From the NCBI RefSeq assembly GCF_015330125.1, contig NZ_JADDXR010000002.1, positions 2,046,001-2,110,000 of the forward strand: a stretch of DNA of 64,000 nt, given 5' to 3'. This document shows positions 9,037 through 18,894 of this stretch, piece by piece. Position 1 is the first letter of the stretch. The number at the start of each line of letters is the position of its first letter. Source of the DNA: Zobellia nedashkovskayae (GTDB lineage Bacteria; Bacteroidota; Bacteroidia; Flavobacteriales; Flavobacteriaceae). The notes under the pieces were generated by a model, which saw only the letters and a program-made list of their open reading frames with translations, had not been told where the DNA came from and did no database searches. Made by a program: the position numbers and the translations under genes.

Positions 9037-12000
9037 TGAGGAATATAATCTCTTATTTTATAAAGTATCATGTAGCGGTAGACGTCTTTGTTTTGGCTTT
9101 TATGGCTTTCGGTATATTTGGAGCATTATCTTTAAAATCCAGCTATTTTCCGCTTACGGACTCTAAGAATATAACAATTGCTATTACTTACCCAGGCGCT
9201 TCCCCGCAAGAGGTAGAAGAAGGTATTGTACTTCAGATTGAAGATAACCTAAAAGGTCTTGAAGGCGTTGATAGGGTTACGTCTACTGCTAGGGAAAATA
9301 GTGGTGTTATAAATGTTGAAATCGAAAAAGGGCGTGATATCGACTTTATGCTTTTGGAAGTCAAGAATGCGGTAGATAGAGTGCCTACATTTCCAACGGG
9401 AATGGAGCCGTTGATCGTTTCGAAATTAGAAGTTGTCCGAGAAACTATAACTTTTGCGGTAAGTGGTGAGAATATACCCCTTGCTACTTTAAAACAAATA
9501 GGCAGACAAGTAGAAAACGAGCTTCGTGCAATAGAAGGTATTTCACAAATAGAAATGAGTGGTTATCCCTTGGAAGAAATAGAGATAGCTGTTAATGAAA
9601 ATAATTTACTGGCATACGATATATCTTTCAGCGAAGTTTCTCAGGCGGTAGCCAATGCTAACATATTGGTTACTGGAGGTAATATTAAGACCGATGCCGA
9701 AGAGTATTTAATACGTGCTAACAATAGGTCTTATTATGGCGATGAGTTGTCTAATATGGTTATTAGGGCTGATCCTTCCGGTAGTACCATACGATTAAAA
9801 GATGTAGCGGTCATCCGCGATCGTTTTGAAGAATCACCTAATGCTTCTTACTATGATGGTAACCTTTCGGTAAGTGCTTCTATTACGAGTACAAATACTG
9901 AAGATCTTCTTGGTTCCGCAGAAAAAGTAAAAGACTATATTGAAGATTTTAATCACAGACATAATAATATACAGCTGCATGTGGTAAGTGACCGTAGTAT
10001 CACACTTAACCAACGTACGCAATTGCTTACCGAAAATGCCATTGTGGGTATGATTTTGGTACTTATATTTTTATCACTGTTTTTAAATACACGTCTTGCC
10101 TTTTGGGTAGCCTTTGGTCTGCCTATTTCCTTTTTGGGGATGTTTATTTTTGCAGGATTTTTTGATGTAACCATTAATGTATTATCGCTTTTTGGTATGA
10201 TAATCGTTATTGGTATTCTGGTGGATGATGGTATTGTAATTGCAGAGAATATTTATCAGCATTACGAAAAAGGAAAAACGCCGATACAGGCTGCTATTGA
10301 TGGTACTATGGAGGTGATACCTCCCATTGTTTCGGCGATTATTACCACTTTGTTGGCATTTTCGATTTTCCTCTTTTTAGATGGAAGAATAGGTGATATT
10401 TTTAGTGAGGTGTCCGTTATTGTAATTCTCACTTTAGTGGTGTCATTGGTAGAGGCACTAATTATTTTACCAGCGCATTTGGCACATTCAAAAGCTCTGA
10501 AGACTATAGATAAGAAACCTAAAACAACTATCGGTAAAGCTTTTGCTAAATTAAGGGTCATAAACGAAATGGGAGACCGTTTTATGGTTTGGATGCGAGA
10601 CAAAGCGTACAGTCCTGCTTTACGTTTTGGATTACGTTATAAAGTGCTAATGTTCGCTTTTTTTATAGTTGCCTTTTTTCTCACTTTGGGATCAATAGGT
10701 GGGGGGATTATTAGGACTTCATTTTTTCCTCGGGTTGCCAGTGACCGAGTTTCTGTTGATTTGTTAATGCCTAATGGAACTAATGAAAAAGTAACAGATT
10801 CTATAATCTCGTTAATTGAAGAGAAATCTATCATTGTAAACCAAGAGCTTACTGATAAGTACTTGAAAGGGACTGGCAAAAAGCTTTTTGAAAATACCAT
10901 CAAAAGAATTGGTCCAGGTAGTGCAGCGGCTTCGTTAGACATAAATCTTTTACCGGGTGAAGAGCGACCTGATGTTATCAGTTCCGATATGGTTACCAAT
11001 AGACTTCAAGAGTTGATGGGCCCGGTAATTGGTGTAGAAAGCCTTATTTACGGTACTGGAGGGAATTTTGGTGGTAGTCCGGTTTCAGTTTCTCTTTTAG
11101 GAAATAATATTACAGAACTTAAAGCTGCAAAAAAGGAACTTAAGGGAATATTAGAGAATAATGCGTTACTTAAAGATGTAGCGGATAATGATCCAGCAGG
11201 TATTAAGGAAATAAGACTTGAGCTCAAAGAAAATGCCTATTTATTGGGGTTAGACCTTCGCACGGTAATGAATCAAGTAAGAGCAGGATTTTTTGGTTCT
11301 CAAGCGCAACGTTTTCAGAGAGGTCAGGATGAAATTAAAGTATGGGTAAGGTATGATAGAGAAAACCGTTCGTCCATTACGGATTTGGATGAAATGCGTA
11401 TTGTAACCCCAAACGGAAACAAAGTTCCTTTTAAGGAAATAGCAAGTTATATAATCGAAAGAGGAGACGTTGCTATAAACCACCTGGAGGGCCAACGTGA
11501 GATTCAAGTTTCGTCTGATATTAAGGATGAGAAAACTACAAGTGCCACGGATATCATGAGTGAAATCCGTACAGTGATAATGCCTGAAATTCAATCTAAA
11601 TATCCTACGGTTACCGCATCTTATGAGGGTCAGAACAGAGAGGCTGCCAAAATGAGTAGTTCTATAAAGGTGGTAGGATTAACCGTGTTATTGTTGATTT
11701 ATATAACCATCGCATTCACATTCCGAAGTTTCAGTCAACCATTGTTACTTATTTTGTTGGTGCCGTTTAGTTTAACGGCGGTTGCTTGGGGTCACTGGAT
11801 TCACGGTTTCCCAGTTAACATTCTATCTATGTTGGGTATCATTGCCTTAATAGGTATTATGGTTAATGATGGTCTGGTTCTCATTAGTAAGTTCAATGGA
11901 AACCTGCGTGACGGAATGAAATTTGACGATGCTATTTTTGAGGCTGGCCGTTCTCGTTTTAGAGCTATATTTTTGACGTCCATAACCACTATTGCAGGTT

Positions 12001-12341
12001 TAGCTCCGCTATTGTTGGAAAGAAGTAGACAGGCGCAATTCTTAAAGCCTATGGCTATATCTATTGCCTACGGAATTGCTTTTGCAACAGTTCTAACCTT
12101 GTTATTGTTGCCTATATTCTTGGCATTCAGTAATAGGATAAAAGTGACCACTAAATGGTTAAAAACAGGTAATGATATTACCAAGGAAGAAGTAGAACGC
12201 GCCATAAAAGAGCAAAAGGAAGAGGGTGAAATGCTAGAGAAACCTAAGCTTGTATTGAACGGTGCTGCTCATGACGTAGTCAAAGATTCAGAAATAGCGG
12301 GCAATACATCATCCAACACCAATCTAAAGAAACCAGAATAG
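9036..12341 (+). CDS. RND efflux pump, inner-membrane permease (AcrB/HAE-1-like)
   Basis: 1101 residues, the size of a complete RND pump with a ~40-residue extra charged C-terminal tail. It has the classical arrangement: TM1 at about 12-30, a porter loop to about 335, TM2-6, a second loop, and TM8-12. The proton-relay motif in TM4 is intact (GILVDDGIVIAEN; Asp397-Asp398). In TM10 the position of the AcrB lysine is occupied by Asn-Asp (GIMVNDGLVL), a variant seen in a subgroup of these pumps. It exports substrates by proton antiport through the adaptor and the channel encoded immediately on either side. Confidence 0.93.
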   Translation: MRNIISYFIKYHVAVDVFVLAFMAFGIFGALSLKSSYFPLTDSKNITIAITYPGASPQEVEEGIVLQIEDNLKGLEGVDRVTSTARENSGVINVEIEKGRDIDFMLLEVKNAVDRVPTFPTGMEPLIVSKLEVVRETITFAVSGENIPLATLKQIGRQVENELRAIEGISQIEMSGYPLEEIEIAVNENNLLAYDISFSEVSQAVANANILVTGGNIKTDAEEYLIRANNRSYYGDELSNMVIRADPSGSTIRLKDVAVIRDRFEESPNASYYDGNLSVSASITSTNTEDLLGSAEKVKDYIEDFNHRHNNIQLHVVSDRSITLNQRTQLLTENAIVGMILVLIFLSLFLNTRLAFWVAFGLPISFLGMFIFAGFFDVTINVLSLFGMIIVIGILVDDGIVIAENIYQHYEKGKTPIQAAIDGTMEVIPPIVSAIITTLLAFSIFLFLDGRIGDIFSEVSVIVILTLVVSLVEALIILPAHLAHSKALKTIDKKPKTTIGKAFAKLRVINEMGDRFMVWMRDKAYSPALRFGLRYKVLMFAFFIVAFFLTLGSIGGGIIRTSFFPRVASDRVSVDLLMPNGTNEKVTDSIISLIEEKSIIVNQELTDKYLKGTGKKLFENTIKRIGPGSAAASLDINLLPGEERPDVISSDMVTNRLQELMGPVIGVESLIYGTGGNFGGSPVSVSLLGNNITELKAAKKELKGILENNALLKDVADNDPAGIKEIRLELKENAYLLGLDLRTVMNQVRAGFFGSQAQRFQRGQDEIKVWVRYDRENRSSITDLDEMRIVTPNGNKVPFKEIASYIIERGDVAINHLEGQREIQVSSDIKDEKTTSATDIMSEIRTVIMPEIQSKYPTVTASYEGQNREAAKMSSSIKVVGLTVLLLIYITIAFTFRSFSQPLLLILLVPFSLTAVAWGHWIHGFPVNILSMLGIIALIGIMVNDGLVLISKFNGNLRDGMKFDDAIFEAGRSRFRAIFLTSITTIAGLAPLLLERSRQAQFLKPMAISIAYGIAFATVLTLLLLPIFLAFSNRIKVTTKWLKTGNDITKEEVERAIKEQKEEGEMLEKPKLVLNGAAHDVVKDSEIAGNTSSNTNLKKPE

Positions 12342-12343
12342 GA

Positions 12344-13708
12344 ATGATTAAACAATTTATAGCCGCCTTTATTTTTCTTTTTATCACGGTAGGGATTTCG
12401 GCGCAAGAAAAACGTCTTTCAAAAGAAGAGGCAGTTCGTTTGACTTTAGAAAATAACTTTGGAATAAAAGTAGCTGGTAATCAAGTGAAAATTGCCGATA
12501 ACAATCAAGGGGTGCTCAATTCAGGTTATTTACCTAGTTTGACAGGAACGGCCGGTGCCAATTATAGTGAGTTGAACAGTACTACTGCTTACCCGGACCA
12601 ATTTAATACGGACGGGACACCTAGGGAAGACCTAGAAATTGATCATGCGGAGTCGCAGTCGTTCAACGGAGGGTTAAGTCTGGATTATACGTTGTTTGAT
12701 GGTTTAGGTAGGTTGTATAATTACAAAAGGCTAAAAGAGCAGTATCAACTTACAGAGCTTCAGGCCAGGGAAACTATAGAGAATACCTTGTTGCAGTTAT
12801 TCAGCATATATTTTGAAGTAGCTAGACTTACCGAGAATGAAAATGTATTTAAAGAGGCGCTTGCAATTTCTACAGACCGTATTACTAGAGCTGAATATTC
12901 TTTTGAATATGGTCAGAATACCAAGCTAGATATTTTAAACGCACAGGTAGATGTTACTAATGACAGCATTAACTTATTGAATACAAAACAACAACTGGCA
13001 AATACCAAGCGAGATTTAAATGTAATAGTTAACCAAAGCCTTAGTGAGAAGTTTCAGGTAGATACTATTGTTCGTTTTGTGCCTAGGTTGCAATTAGATG
13101 AACTCATAGGTCAGGCTAAAGAAAATAACGTAACCATACTGCAGACGGAGCGTAATTTGGCTATTAATGAATACGATATTAAGGTAAATAGTTCTGGCTA
13201 CTTACCAACAATTGGTCTTACGGGGTCGTATGGTTGGAATTTGAACCAAAGTGCACCTAATTCGTTCTTGCCAGGGCAGGTTATTCCTGGTAGTAATAGA
13301 TCTAGTCTAACTTTAGGTTTGGGAGCTAGTCTTACGTGGAACCTTTTTGACGGAGGAACCACCACCACTTTGGTACGTAATTCTAAAATTGCCTATGAGA
13401 ATCAAGAACTGATGCAAGAGCAAGTTGCAATAGAGGTGGATAGGGATATTCTTAATGCTTTGGCTAGCTATGAAAATCTATTGACTATTTATCAGATTCA
13501 AGAACAGAACGTACTCACCAATGAAAACAATTTTGAAAGATCAAAAGAGCAGTTTCAATTGGGTAGGATTACGTCTATTGAATTTCGTCAAGCTCAAATA
13601 AACCTTTTGAACGCCCAGACCAACAAGAATTTGGCCAAGTACGATGCCAAGTTGGCAGAACTTCAATTATTGCAGCTTACGGGACAACTATTGAATGTAG
13701 AGTTCTAA
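12344..13708 (+). CDS. TolC-family outer-membrane efflux channel
   Basis: 454 residues with a signal peptide (MIKQFIAAFIFLFITVGISA). Two homologous halves are visible, each with a beta segment (for example LDYTLFDG and LTWNLFDGG) followed by a long helical hairpin, the pattern of outer-membrane factors. Trimers make a tunnel across the outer membrane and periplasm. The gene starts two bases after the pump gene stop, so this is the last gene of a complete three-gene RND operon. No clear terminator follows; only a weak A/T hairpin is present around 13713-13732. Confidence 0.92.
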   Translation: MIKQFIAAFIFLFITVGISAQEKRLSKEEAVRLTLENNFGIKVAGNQVKIADNNQGVLNSGYLPSLTGTAGANYSELNSTTAYPDQFNTDGTPREDLEIDHAESQSFNGGLSLDYTLFDGLGRLYNYKRLKEQYQLTELQARETIENTLLQLFSIYFEVARLTENENVFKEALAISTDRITRAEYSFEYGQNTKLDILNAQVDVTNDSINLLNTKQQLANTKRDLNVIVNQSLSEKFQVDTIVRFVPRLQLDELIGQAKENNVTILQTERNLAINEYDIKVNSSGYLPTIGLTGSYGWNLNQSAPNSFLPGQVIPGSNRSSLTLGLGASLTWNLFDGGTTTTLVRNSKIAYENQELMQEQVAIEVDRDILNALASYENLLTIYQIQEQNVLTNENNFERSKEQFQLGRITSIEFRQAQINLLNAQTNKNLAKYDAKLAELQLLQLTGQLLNVEF

Positions 13709-13816
13709 GAAAAATCAATTTAAAAATTTGAATTGAACGATTGTTCTTAATGGGTGATTCTTTGTCATTCATATAATTTCTTCGTAGTATAGTTTCTGTA
13801 AAAATAGAACTATCAT

Positions 13817-14836
13817 ATGGCTAATATTGGCGTTGGAATCATCGGAACAGGTTCAATAGTACACACCTATATAAAATGTCTTTCTGAGATGGATGGAGTC
13901 CGGATTGTTGGGCTCTGTACAAAATCTACAGATAGGGTAGAGCAGGTTAAAGCTGAATTCGGTTTGCCAGTCTACAGTGATTACGGTTCTTTTCTAGCAC
14001 TTCCGGAAATAGATTTAGTTTGCATCTGTAATGAAAGCGGAAAACATAGCGAAGCAATAGAGGCTGCTGCTATGGCTAACAAGCATGTTTTAAGTGAAAA
14101 GCCTCTAGAAGTAACAACAGAGAAAATAGATGCGTTAATAGCCTTATGTGATAAACAAAGGGTCCTTTTAGGATGCGTGCTTCAAAATAGGTGTAGTACA
14201 GATTATAGAAAGGTAGAAAAAGCTGTGAAATCTGGAAAGCTAGGTAAGTTACTTATGGGCAACGCCAGTATCAATTGGTACAGGTCGGAGGCTTATTATT
14301 CAAAAAGTAATTGGCGGGGTACAATAAAATTAGACGGTGGTGCGGCTTTTATAAATCAAGGTATTCATACTGTAGACCTGTTAATGAATCTAATGGGTCC
14401 AGCAGTATCGGTCTTTGCTAATGTCCAAACTAGGGTTCATTTAATAGAAGGGGAGGATGTTGGAGCAGCACTTATAAATTATAAAAATGGGGCAATAGGC
14501 ACTATTACTGCTGGAACGGCCTTATATCCTGGATATCCAGAGCGCGTTGAGGTGTATGGAGAAAAGGGAAGCATCATTATGGAAGGAGGTAAAATAACTT
14601 CATGGAATATTAGAGATGAGGAGACACCTAAGTTAAGCACTGAATCGTTAGGAAGCGGAGCAGCTGACCCGACTGCAATAGGGCATCAAAACCATAAAAT
14701 TGTACTTCAGGATATGGTAGAGGCAATTCGATATAACAAGAAACCAATGGTAAATGGGGAAGAAGCAAGGAAGTCCGTTGCGCTAATAAACGCTATTTAT
14801 GAATCCTCTAGAAACAAAAAACAGGTTCAGCTTTAA
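13817..14836 (+). CDS. Gfo/Idh/MocA family NAD(P)-dependent sugar oxidoreductase
   Basis: 339 residues. The N-terminal Rossmann fold begins GVGIIGTGSIVHTYIKCL, the family Lys-Pro motif is present (SEKPLEVT near residue 95), and the substrate-binding domain has the histidine helix (NQGIHTVDLL). Members oxidise or reduce sugars, cyclitols or UDP-sugars; the closest functional types by eye are UDP-N-acetyl-hexosamine 3-dehydrogenase-like and myo-inositol dehydrogenase-like enzymes, but the exact substrate is not decidable. It is followed 9 nt later by the small CPXCG gene on the same strand. Confidence 0.85.
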   Translation: MANIGVGIIGTGSIVHTYIKCLSEMDGVRIVGLCTKSTDRVEQVKAEFGLPVYSDYGSFLALPEIDLVCICNESGKHSEAIEAAAMANKHVLSEKPLEVTTEKIDALIALCDKQRVLLGCVLQNRCSTDYRKVEKAVKSGKLGKLLMGNASINWYRSEAYYSKSNWRGTIKLDGGAAFINQGIHTVDLLMNLMGPAVSVFANVQTRVHLIEGEDVGAALINYKNGAIGTITAGTALYPGYPERVEVYGEKGSIIMEGGKITSWNIRDEETPKLSTESLGSGAADPTAIGHQNHKIVLQDMVEAIRYNKKPMVNGEEARKSVALINAIYESSRNKKQVQL

Positions 14837-14845
14837 GATTTAATT

Positions 14846-15028
14846 ATGTACGAACATTTTTTTCAATGTCCATATTGCTGGGAAGAAATATCTATGTTAA
14901 TAGATCCTTCAATCTCAAGCCAAACCTATGTTGAGGATTGCGAGGTATGTTGTAATCCTATAGAAGTGACCCCGCAATTTCAAGATAACGAACTGGTCGC
15001 TTTTGAAGCTCGTGATATAGAGCAGTAA
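14846..15028 (+). CDS. CPXCG-type cysteine-rich small protein
   Basis: 60 residues. It contains the paired cysteine motifs FQCPYCWEE (CxxC at about residues 8-11) and DCEVCCNP (about 31-36), the two knuckles of the CPXCG family (PF14255 type), a small zinc-ribbon protein found alone in many proteobacteria and Bacteroidota. The function is unknown. The start lies 9 nt after the oxidoreductase stop, suggesting co-transcription; the stop is only 2 nt from that of the convergent GIN-domain gene. Confidence 0.82.
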   Translation: MYEHFFQCPYCWEEISMLIDPSISSQTYVEDCEVCCNPIEVTPQFQDNELVAFEARDIEQ

Positions 15029-15030
15029 GC

Positions 15031-15711
15031 TTAATCCATCTCCTTAATTTTTCCTCCAAAGACTTTATCTTTTTCAATACTTCTAGGCTTTCCGTAAATG
15101 TAGATAGATCCACCGGCACGTACCTTGGCTACTACTTTGTCTGAGGCGTTCACGTCTGCTCTTCCTCCAGCGTTAACCACCACTGTAGTTTCTTTGGTGT
15201 CTAGTTGTTTGTTATAAATTTTACCTCCGGTGTTCACCATGACTTCTTGCTTTGTAGCAGAACCGGTAAGGGTTACTTCTCCACCAGACACAGATTTCGC
15301 GTAAAGGTCTTTAAAGTTTATTTTTAAGTCGATTTTCCCGCCTTCTTGGGTTTTGATTTCAACGCGATCACCTTCAACGGTTTCATCAGATTTTATTTTT
15401 GCATTCTCGTTTGAATCAATTAGAGTGAGGTCTTCAGTGTAATATAAGGTGGCTTTAGCCTCGTCTCCGTCTAAAAAATTACCGAACTCCATTTTAATTT
15501 TTAAGAGACCATCTTTGTTAGAGATACTTATCTCATCCTTGTCATCGCCGGTAATAACAATTTTGTTTTCGTTGCTTTTAATAAGGCTAACAACTATCCG
15601 GTCATATACTTTAAGCTCTGTAAATTTATCTAAGTCTTTTGTATTTTCCTTCTGTGCTAAAACGCCTGCAGATATGAATAGGGCAAGGGCTAGAAATTTA
15701 AATTTTTTCAT
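15031..15711 (-). CDS. Secreted head-GIN-domain protein (DUF2807)
   Basis: 226 residues with a signal peptide (MKKFKFLALALFISAGVLA). The mature part is a Lys/Asp/Val-rich repeating beta pattern (FTELKVYDRIVVSLIKS, then repeated short strands with Gly turns such as NTGGKIYN and NAGGRADVNA), the right-handed beta-helix-like GIN domain frequent in Bacteroidota envelope proteins. The molecular role of the family is unknown; it probably sits in the periplasm or on the outer membrane. Confidence 0.85.
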   Translation of the reverse strand: MKKFKFLALALFISAGVLAQKENTKDLDKFTELKVYDRIVVSLIKSNENKIVITGDDKDEISISNKDGLLKIKMEFGNFLDGDEAKATLYYTEDLTLIDSNENAKIKSDETVEGDRVEIKTQEGGKIDLKINFKDLYAKSVSGGEVTLTGSATKQEVMVNTGGKIYNKQLDTKETTVVVNAGGRADVNASDKVVAKVRAGGSIYIYGKPRSIEKDKVFGGKIKEMD

Positions 15712-15735
15712 CTTTCAATTTTTGTAGTGTTCCTT

Positions 15736-15743
15736 CAAATATA
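15736..15743 (-). promoter_or_regulatory. -7 element of the GIN-domain gene promoter
   Basis: On the minus strand this reads TATATTTG, a full match to TAnnTTTG, 25 nt before the ATG. No clear -33 element is present. Confidence 0.4.
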
Positions 15744-15926
15744 CGCTATTTTAGACGATTCCCCTAGAGTGTTAATATCTCTGAAGTAACGCTGTCGTTG
15801 CTATTGTGGCTTTTTTAAACAAAAGATGTAGGTGTTGTTGTGGGGTTGAAAATAAGGTAGTTTTAAGAAGGTTGAGTCTGCTTATTGTAAATAAAAAAAA
15901 CTATTTTTAGCAAAAGCATTATTTAA

Positions 15927-16988
15927 ATGAAAACCCAGTTAACCAAAATTACCTTAGCTGCCTGTATCTTTGGGGTGGTGTTCCAATCTTGTAAATCTTC
16001 ACAATCAGTTACTACTGTAGAGAAAACCGTTGCTGATACAACCAAAGAAATAGTAGCCAAAAAAACACCTTTGGAAGCATCTACTGACGTTTCGAACGGT
16101 TATACGGAAACGGTTCCTGAAACCGACAATAGTTTTGATATGGTTTTAATTCCTGAAGGAACTTTTAAAATGGGTAGCCCTGAAACGGAAGTCAATAGGA
16201 AAGCAGATGAAGGACCACAGAAAGATGTGGAGTTAGATGCCTTTTATATGGCTAAACATGAATTAACTTGGGATTTGTTTGAACTTTTCTTTAAACAGAA
16301 CAAAGAACTTTTCGTTAAGTTAGATAACGACCGAGTTATAAAAATAGACGCCATTACACGTCCTAGCCCACCGTATGAAGATCCTTCTTATGGAATGGGG
16401 AAAGATGGTTTTCCTGCGGTTAGCATGTCTGCATATTCCGCTTTGGTCTATTGTAAATGGCTGAGTACCGTAACAGGAAAATTTTACCGATTACCTACAG
16501 AAGCTGAGTGGGAGTATGCTGCAAAAGCGGGTACGGATAGTGCTTATAGTTTTGGAGATGATGTTTCTGAAATAGATGCGTATGCAGTATATTATAAAAA
16601 TTCAGAAAATAAATATGCTAAAGTAGGCTCTAAGAAACCAAATCCTTGGGGTTTGTATGATATGCACGGTAATGCTGCAGAGTGGACCTTAGACGAATAT
16701 AAGGAAGATGCATATGCTACAACGGAAAACAAGAATCCGTGGGTGACACCAGCGGTAATTCACCCAAGGTCTTTTAGAGGAGGCTCGTGGGATGATGATG
16801 CAGATAAATTACGTTCTTCCGCTAGAACGGGATCAAGTTTAAAGCAACAAAAACGTGATCCACAGATTCCAAAAAGCTTTTGGTGGTTTACAGATTCCAA
16901 TTATGTAGGTTTTAGATTAGTGAGCCCTAAAGTTCAACCCAGCTCAGAAGAACAGAAAAAGTTCTGGAAAACCGTTTTGGACGAATAG
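15927..16988 (+). CDS. SUMF1/FGE-sulfatase-domain lipoprotein
   Basis: 353 residues. A lipoprotein signal peptide ends in a lipobox (VVFQSC, Cys at about 22). After a short linker, the SUMF1/EgtB/PvdO-type domain runs from about residue 70 to the end: EGTFKMGSPETEVNRKADEG, YRLPTEAEWEYAAKAG, MHGNAAEWTLDEY, FRGGSWDDDADKLRSSAR, VGFRLV. These are the landmarks of the fold. The active-site cysteines of true formylglycine-generating enzymes are not evident, so this is more likely a structural or binding paralogue; GldJ and GldK of the gliding machinery use the same fold. It is encoded next to a YceI gene on the same strand. Confidence 0.85.
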   Translation: MKTQLTKITLAACIFGVVFQSCKSSQSVTTVEKTVADTTKEIVAKKTPLEASTDVSNGYTETVPETDNSFDMVLIPEGTFKMGSPETEVNRKADEGPQKDVELDAFYMAKHELTWDLFELFFKQNKELFVKLDNDRVIKIDAITRPSPPYEDPSYGMGKDGFPAVSMSAYSALVYCKWLSTVTGKFYRLPTEAEWEYAAKAGTDSAYSFGDDVSEIDAYAVYYKNSENKYAKVGSKKPNPWGLYDMHGNAAEWTLDEYKEDAYATTENKNPWVTPAVIHPRSFRGGSWDDDADKLRSSARTGSSLKQQKRDPQIPKSFWWFTDSNYVGFRLVSPKVQPSSEEQKKFWKTVLDE

Positions 16989-17056
16989 TAATTGGTCTTA
17001 TGGCAATTTTAAATCAAATTGATAACGCCAACAGTTAGTTGGGCTATTTAGATAAT

Positions 17057-17590
17057 ATGAAAAATATAGCGCTATTATTATTTCTAATTGCTTTCACCTA
17101 TATAGGGAAAGCACAGGATAACTATTCCCTATCGGATACCAGTAAACTGACTATAAGTGGTTCTTCCACGGTGCATGAATGGGTCGTAACTGCTAACACG
17201 GTAGCGGCAACACTAAATTATGATGGAACAGCGCCAAAGCAAATAGATTTAGAGGTAGCCGTTGCGGATATTAAAAGTGAGCGGGGCGAAACAATGGATC
17301 AAAAGATGTACGATGCGCTAAAGAAAGAGAAACATCCAAAGGTTACTTTTAAACTTACCGAGATAAAGGACAAGTCTATTTTTGTTGGTTCGTTAAATAT
17401 TGCAGGCGTAGAGAAAACAGTAGAAATCCCAATAACAATGGAAAATGCCTCTGAAAATCTTAAGATTTCTGGACAAAAGAAGCTAGTGTTACAAGATTAT
17501 GGGATGGAGCCGCCCAGTGCAATGTTCGGTCAGATTATTGTTGGAGATGAGGTTACCGTTAATTTTGATTTGGTCTTTTCAAAGAATTAG
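17057..17590 (+). CDS. YceI-family secreted lipid-binding protein
   Basis: 177 residues from the ATG at 17057; an in-frame TTG 18 nt earlier is not used because the signal peptide (MKNIALLLFLIAFTYIGKAQ) begins at the ATG. The mature domain has the YceI pattern: a first strand ending in STVHEWVVTA, a central KSERGETMDQKMYDALK segment, then HPKVTFKLTEI. YceI proteins are lipocalin-like barrels that bind isoprenoid or other lipids in the periplasm. The gene lies 68 nt behind the SUMF1-like lipoprotein and 59 nt before the M20 amidohydrolase. Confidence 0.87.
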   Translation: MKNIALLLFLIAFTYIGKAQDNYSLSDTSKLTISGSSTVHEWVVTANTVAATLNYDGTAPKQIDLEVAVADIKSERGETMDQKMYDALKKEKHPKVTFKLTEIKDKSIFVGSLNIAGVEKTVEIPITMENASENLKISGQKKLVLQDYGMEPPSAMFGQIIVGDEVTVNFDLVFSKN

Positions 17591-17649
17591 AATACTAGTT
17601 TTTTAAATCACAATTTTGGTAGCTAGTAGACTTTAAACCTTCTTTTTTT

Positions 17650-18837
17650 ATGGATGATTACCGAAAAATTAAAAGTCTTGCCACACAATATGCTCCTGAA
17701 TTTGTAGCCGTTCGAAGGCATCTGCACGAAAACCCAGAATTATCTTTTCAAGAATACAATACGTGTGCATACCTCAAAGAACAGTTAATGTCACTTGGGA
17801 TAACAGATATAGAATCTGTTGCAGAAACAGGGATTTTAGCTACAATTAACGGAAACAAGAAAGGTAAAACGGTTCTTTTACGCTCAGACATTGATGCATT
17901 ACCAATACAGGAGCAGAATGATATAGCGTATGCTTCCAAAAAAGAGGGAGTCATGCATGCCTGTGGGCATGATGCACACAGTGCTTCTCTATTGCTCTGC
18001 GCTAAAATTTTAGTAGAATTAAAAGGTAATTTTTCTGGTAGTGTAAAATTGCTATTTCAACCAGCGGAAGAACTTAGTCCGGGTGGAGCTATTAGCGTCA
18101 TGAAGGAAAAAGCGTATATCGCTTTAGGAACCATTCCCCATGTGGGGCAACATGTACGGCCAGATATTCCCGTTGGTAAGGTAGGTTTTCGTTCAGGAAA
18201 ATTTATGGCCAGTATGGATGAACTTTTTTTGACCGTCAAAGGTAAAGGAGGTCATGCCGCTATGCCCGAAAAAATAATAGACCCAGTTTTAATAACTTCC
18301 CATATTATTGTTGCCGCTCAACAATTGGTCAGTCGTATGGCAGATCCAAAAACGCCTTCCGTACTTTCTTTTGGTAAGGTAATCGCCAATGGCGCCATCA
18401 ATGTTATTCCTGATGAGGTTTCTATTGAAGGAACGTTCAGAACTCTGGATGAAGAATGGCGGAAAATAGCTTTAGAAAAGTTGCACAAATTGGTCACTAC
18501 CATGGCAGAGGCAATGGGAGGTAGCTGTGAACTTAAAATCAATCATGGGTACCCGCATTTAAAAAATGATACTGCTTTAACAGAGGACTTAAGAATTTAT
18601 GCAAAGGATTATTTGGGTTCGGAAAATGTGGAGGAATTGGACCAATGGATGGCTGCGGAAGACTTTGCATACTACACGCAAGCCAATCCGGCCTGTTTCT
18701 ATATGTTAGGTGTTGGTAATGTTGATAAAAATATTGAATCTGGGTTGCATACACCTACTTTCAATATAGATGAATCTGCCTTGGAAATAGGTGGTGGACT
18801 CATGGCATGGTTGGCCATTAAGACACTTTTAGGGTAA
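17650..18837 (+). CDS. M20-family amidohydrolase (N-acyl-amino-acid or peptide deacylase)
   Basis: 395 residues, no signal peptide, cytosolic. Landmarks of the M20D subfamily are present: RRHLHENPELSFQEYNT near residue 25, the metal motif MHACGHDAH (Cys105, His107), the Glu pair in FQPAEE near 139, and the lid domain GKGGHAAMPE near 200, which includes the dimer-contact histidine. These enzymes hydrolyse N-acyl amino acids, hippurate or indole-amino-acid conjugates. The substrate here is not identifiable. The next gene on the same strand has its own candidate promoter, so this is probably the end of a transcript. Confidence 0.9.
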   Translation: MDDYRKIKSLATQYAPEFVAVRRHLHENPELSFQEYNTCAYLKEQLMSLGITDIESVAETGILATINGNKKGKTVLLRSDIDALPIQEQNDIAYASKKEGVMHACGHDAHSASLLLCAKILVELKGNFSGSVKLLFQPAEELSPGGAISVMKEKAYIALGTIPHVGQHVRPDIPVGKVGFRSGKFMASMDELFLTVKGKGGHAAMPEKIIDPVLITSHIIVAAQQLVSRMADPKTPSVLSFGKVIANGAINVIPDEVSIEGTFRTLDEEWRKIALEKLHKLVTTMAEAMGGSCELKINHGYPHLKNDTALTEDLRIYAKDYLGSENVEELDQWMAAEDFAYYTQANPACFYMLGVGNVDKNIESGLHTPTFNIDESALEIGGGLMAWLAIKTLLG

Positions 18838-18847
18838 CGCTGCTTGG

Positions 18848-18855
18848 TAATTTTG
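18848..18855 (+). promoter_or_regulatory. -7 element before the cytochrome / molybdenum hydroxylase operon
   Basis: TAATTTTG fits TAnnTTTG and lies 40 nt before the first possible start; a TTTT run 17 nt upstream may serve as a weak -33 element. Confidence 0.4.
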
Positions 18856-18894
18856 ACTTCTTTAATTAATCAGTAACTTTATAGGTATAGGCAA

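Noticed and set aside
10262..10999. Minus-strand open frames inside the RND pump gene
   Set aside because: They are shadows of the pump coding sequence; the plus frame has all the family motifs.
13713..13732. Possible terminator after the TolC-like gene
   Set aside because: The stem is all A/T around a TTTAAAAATTT core, with no T run afterwards, so it is too weak to call.
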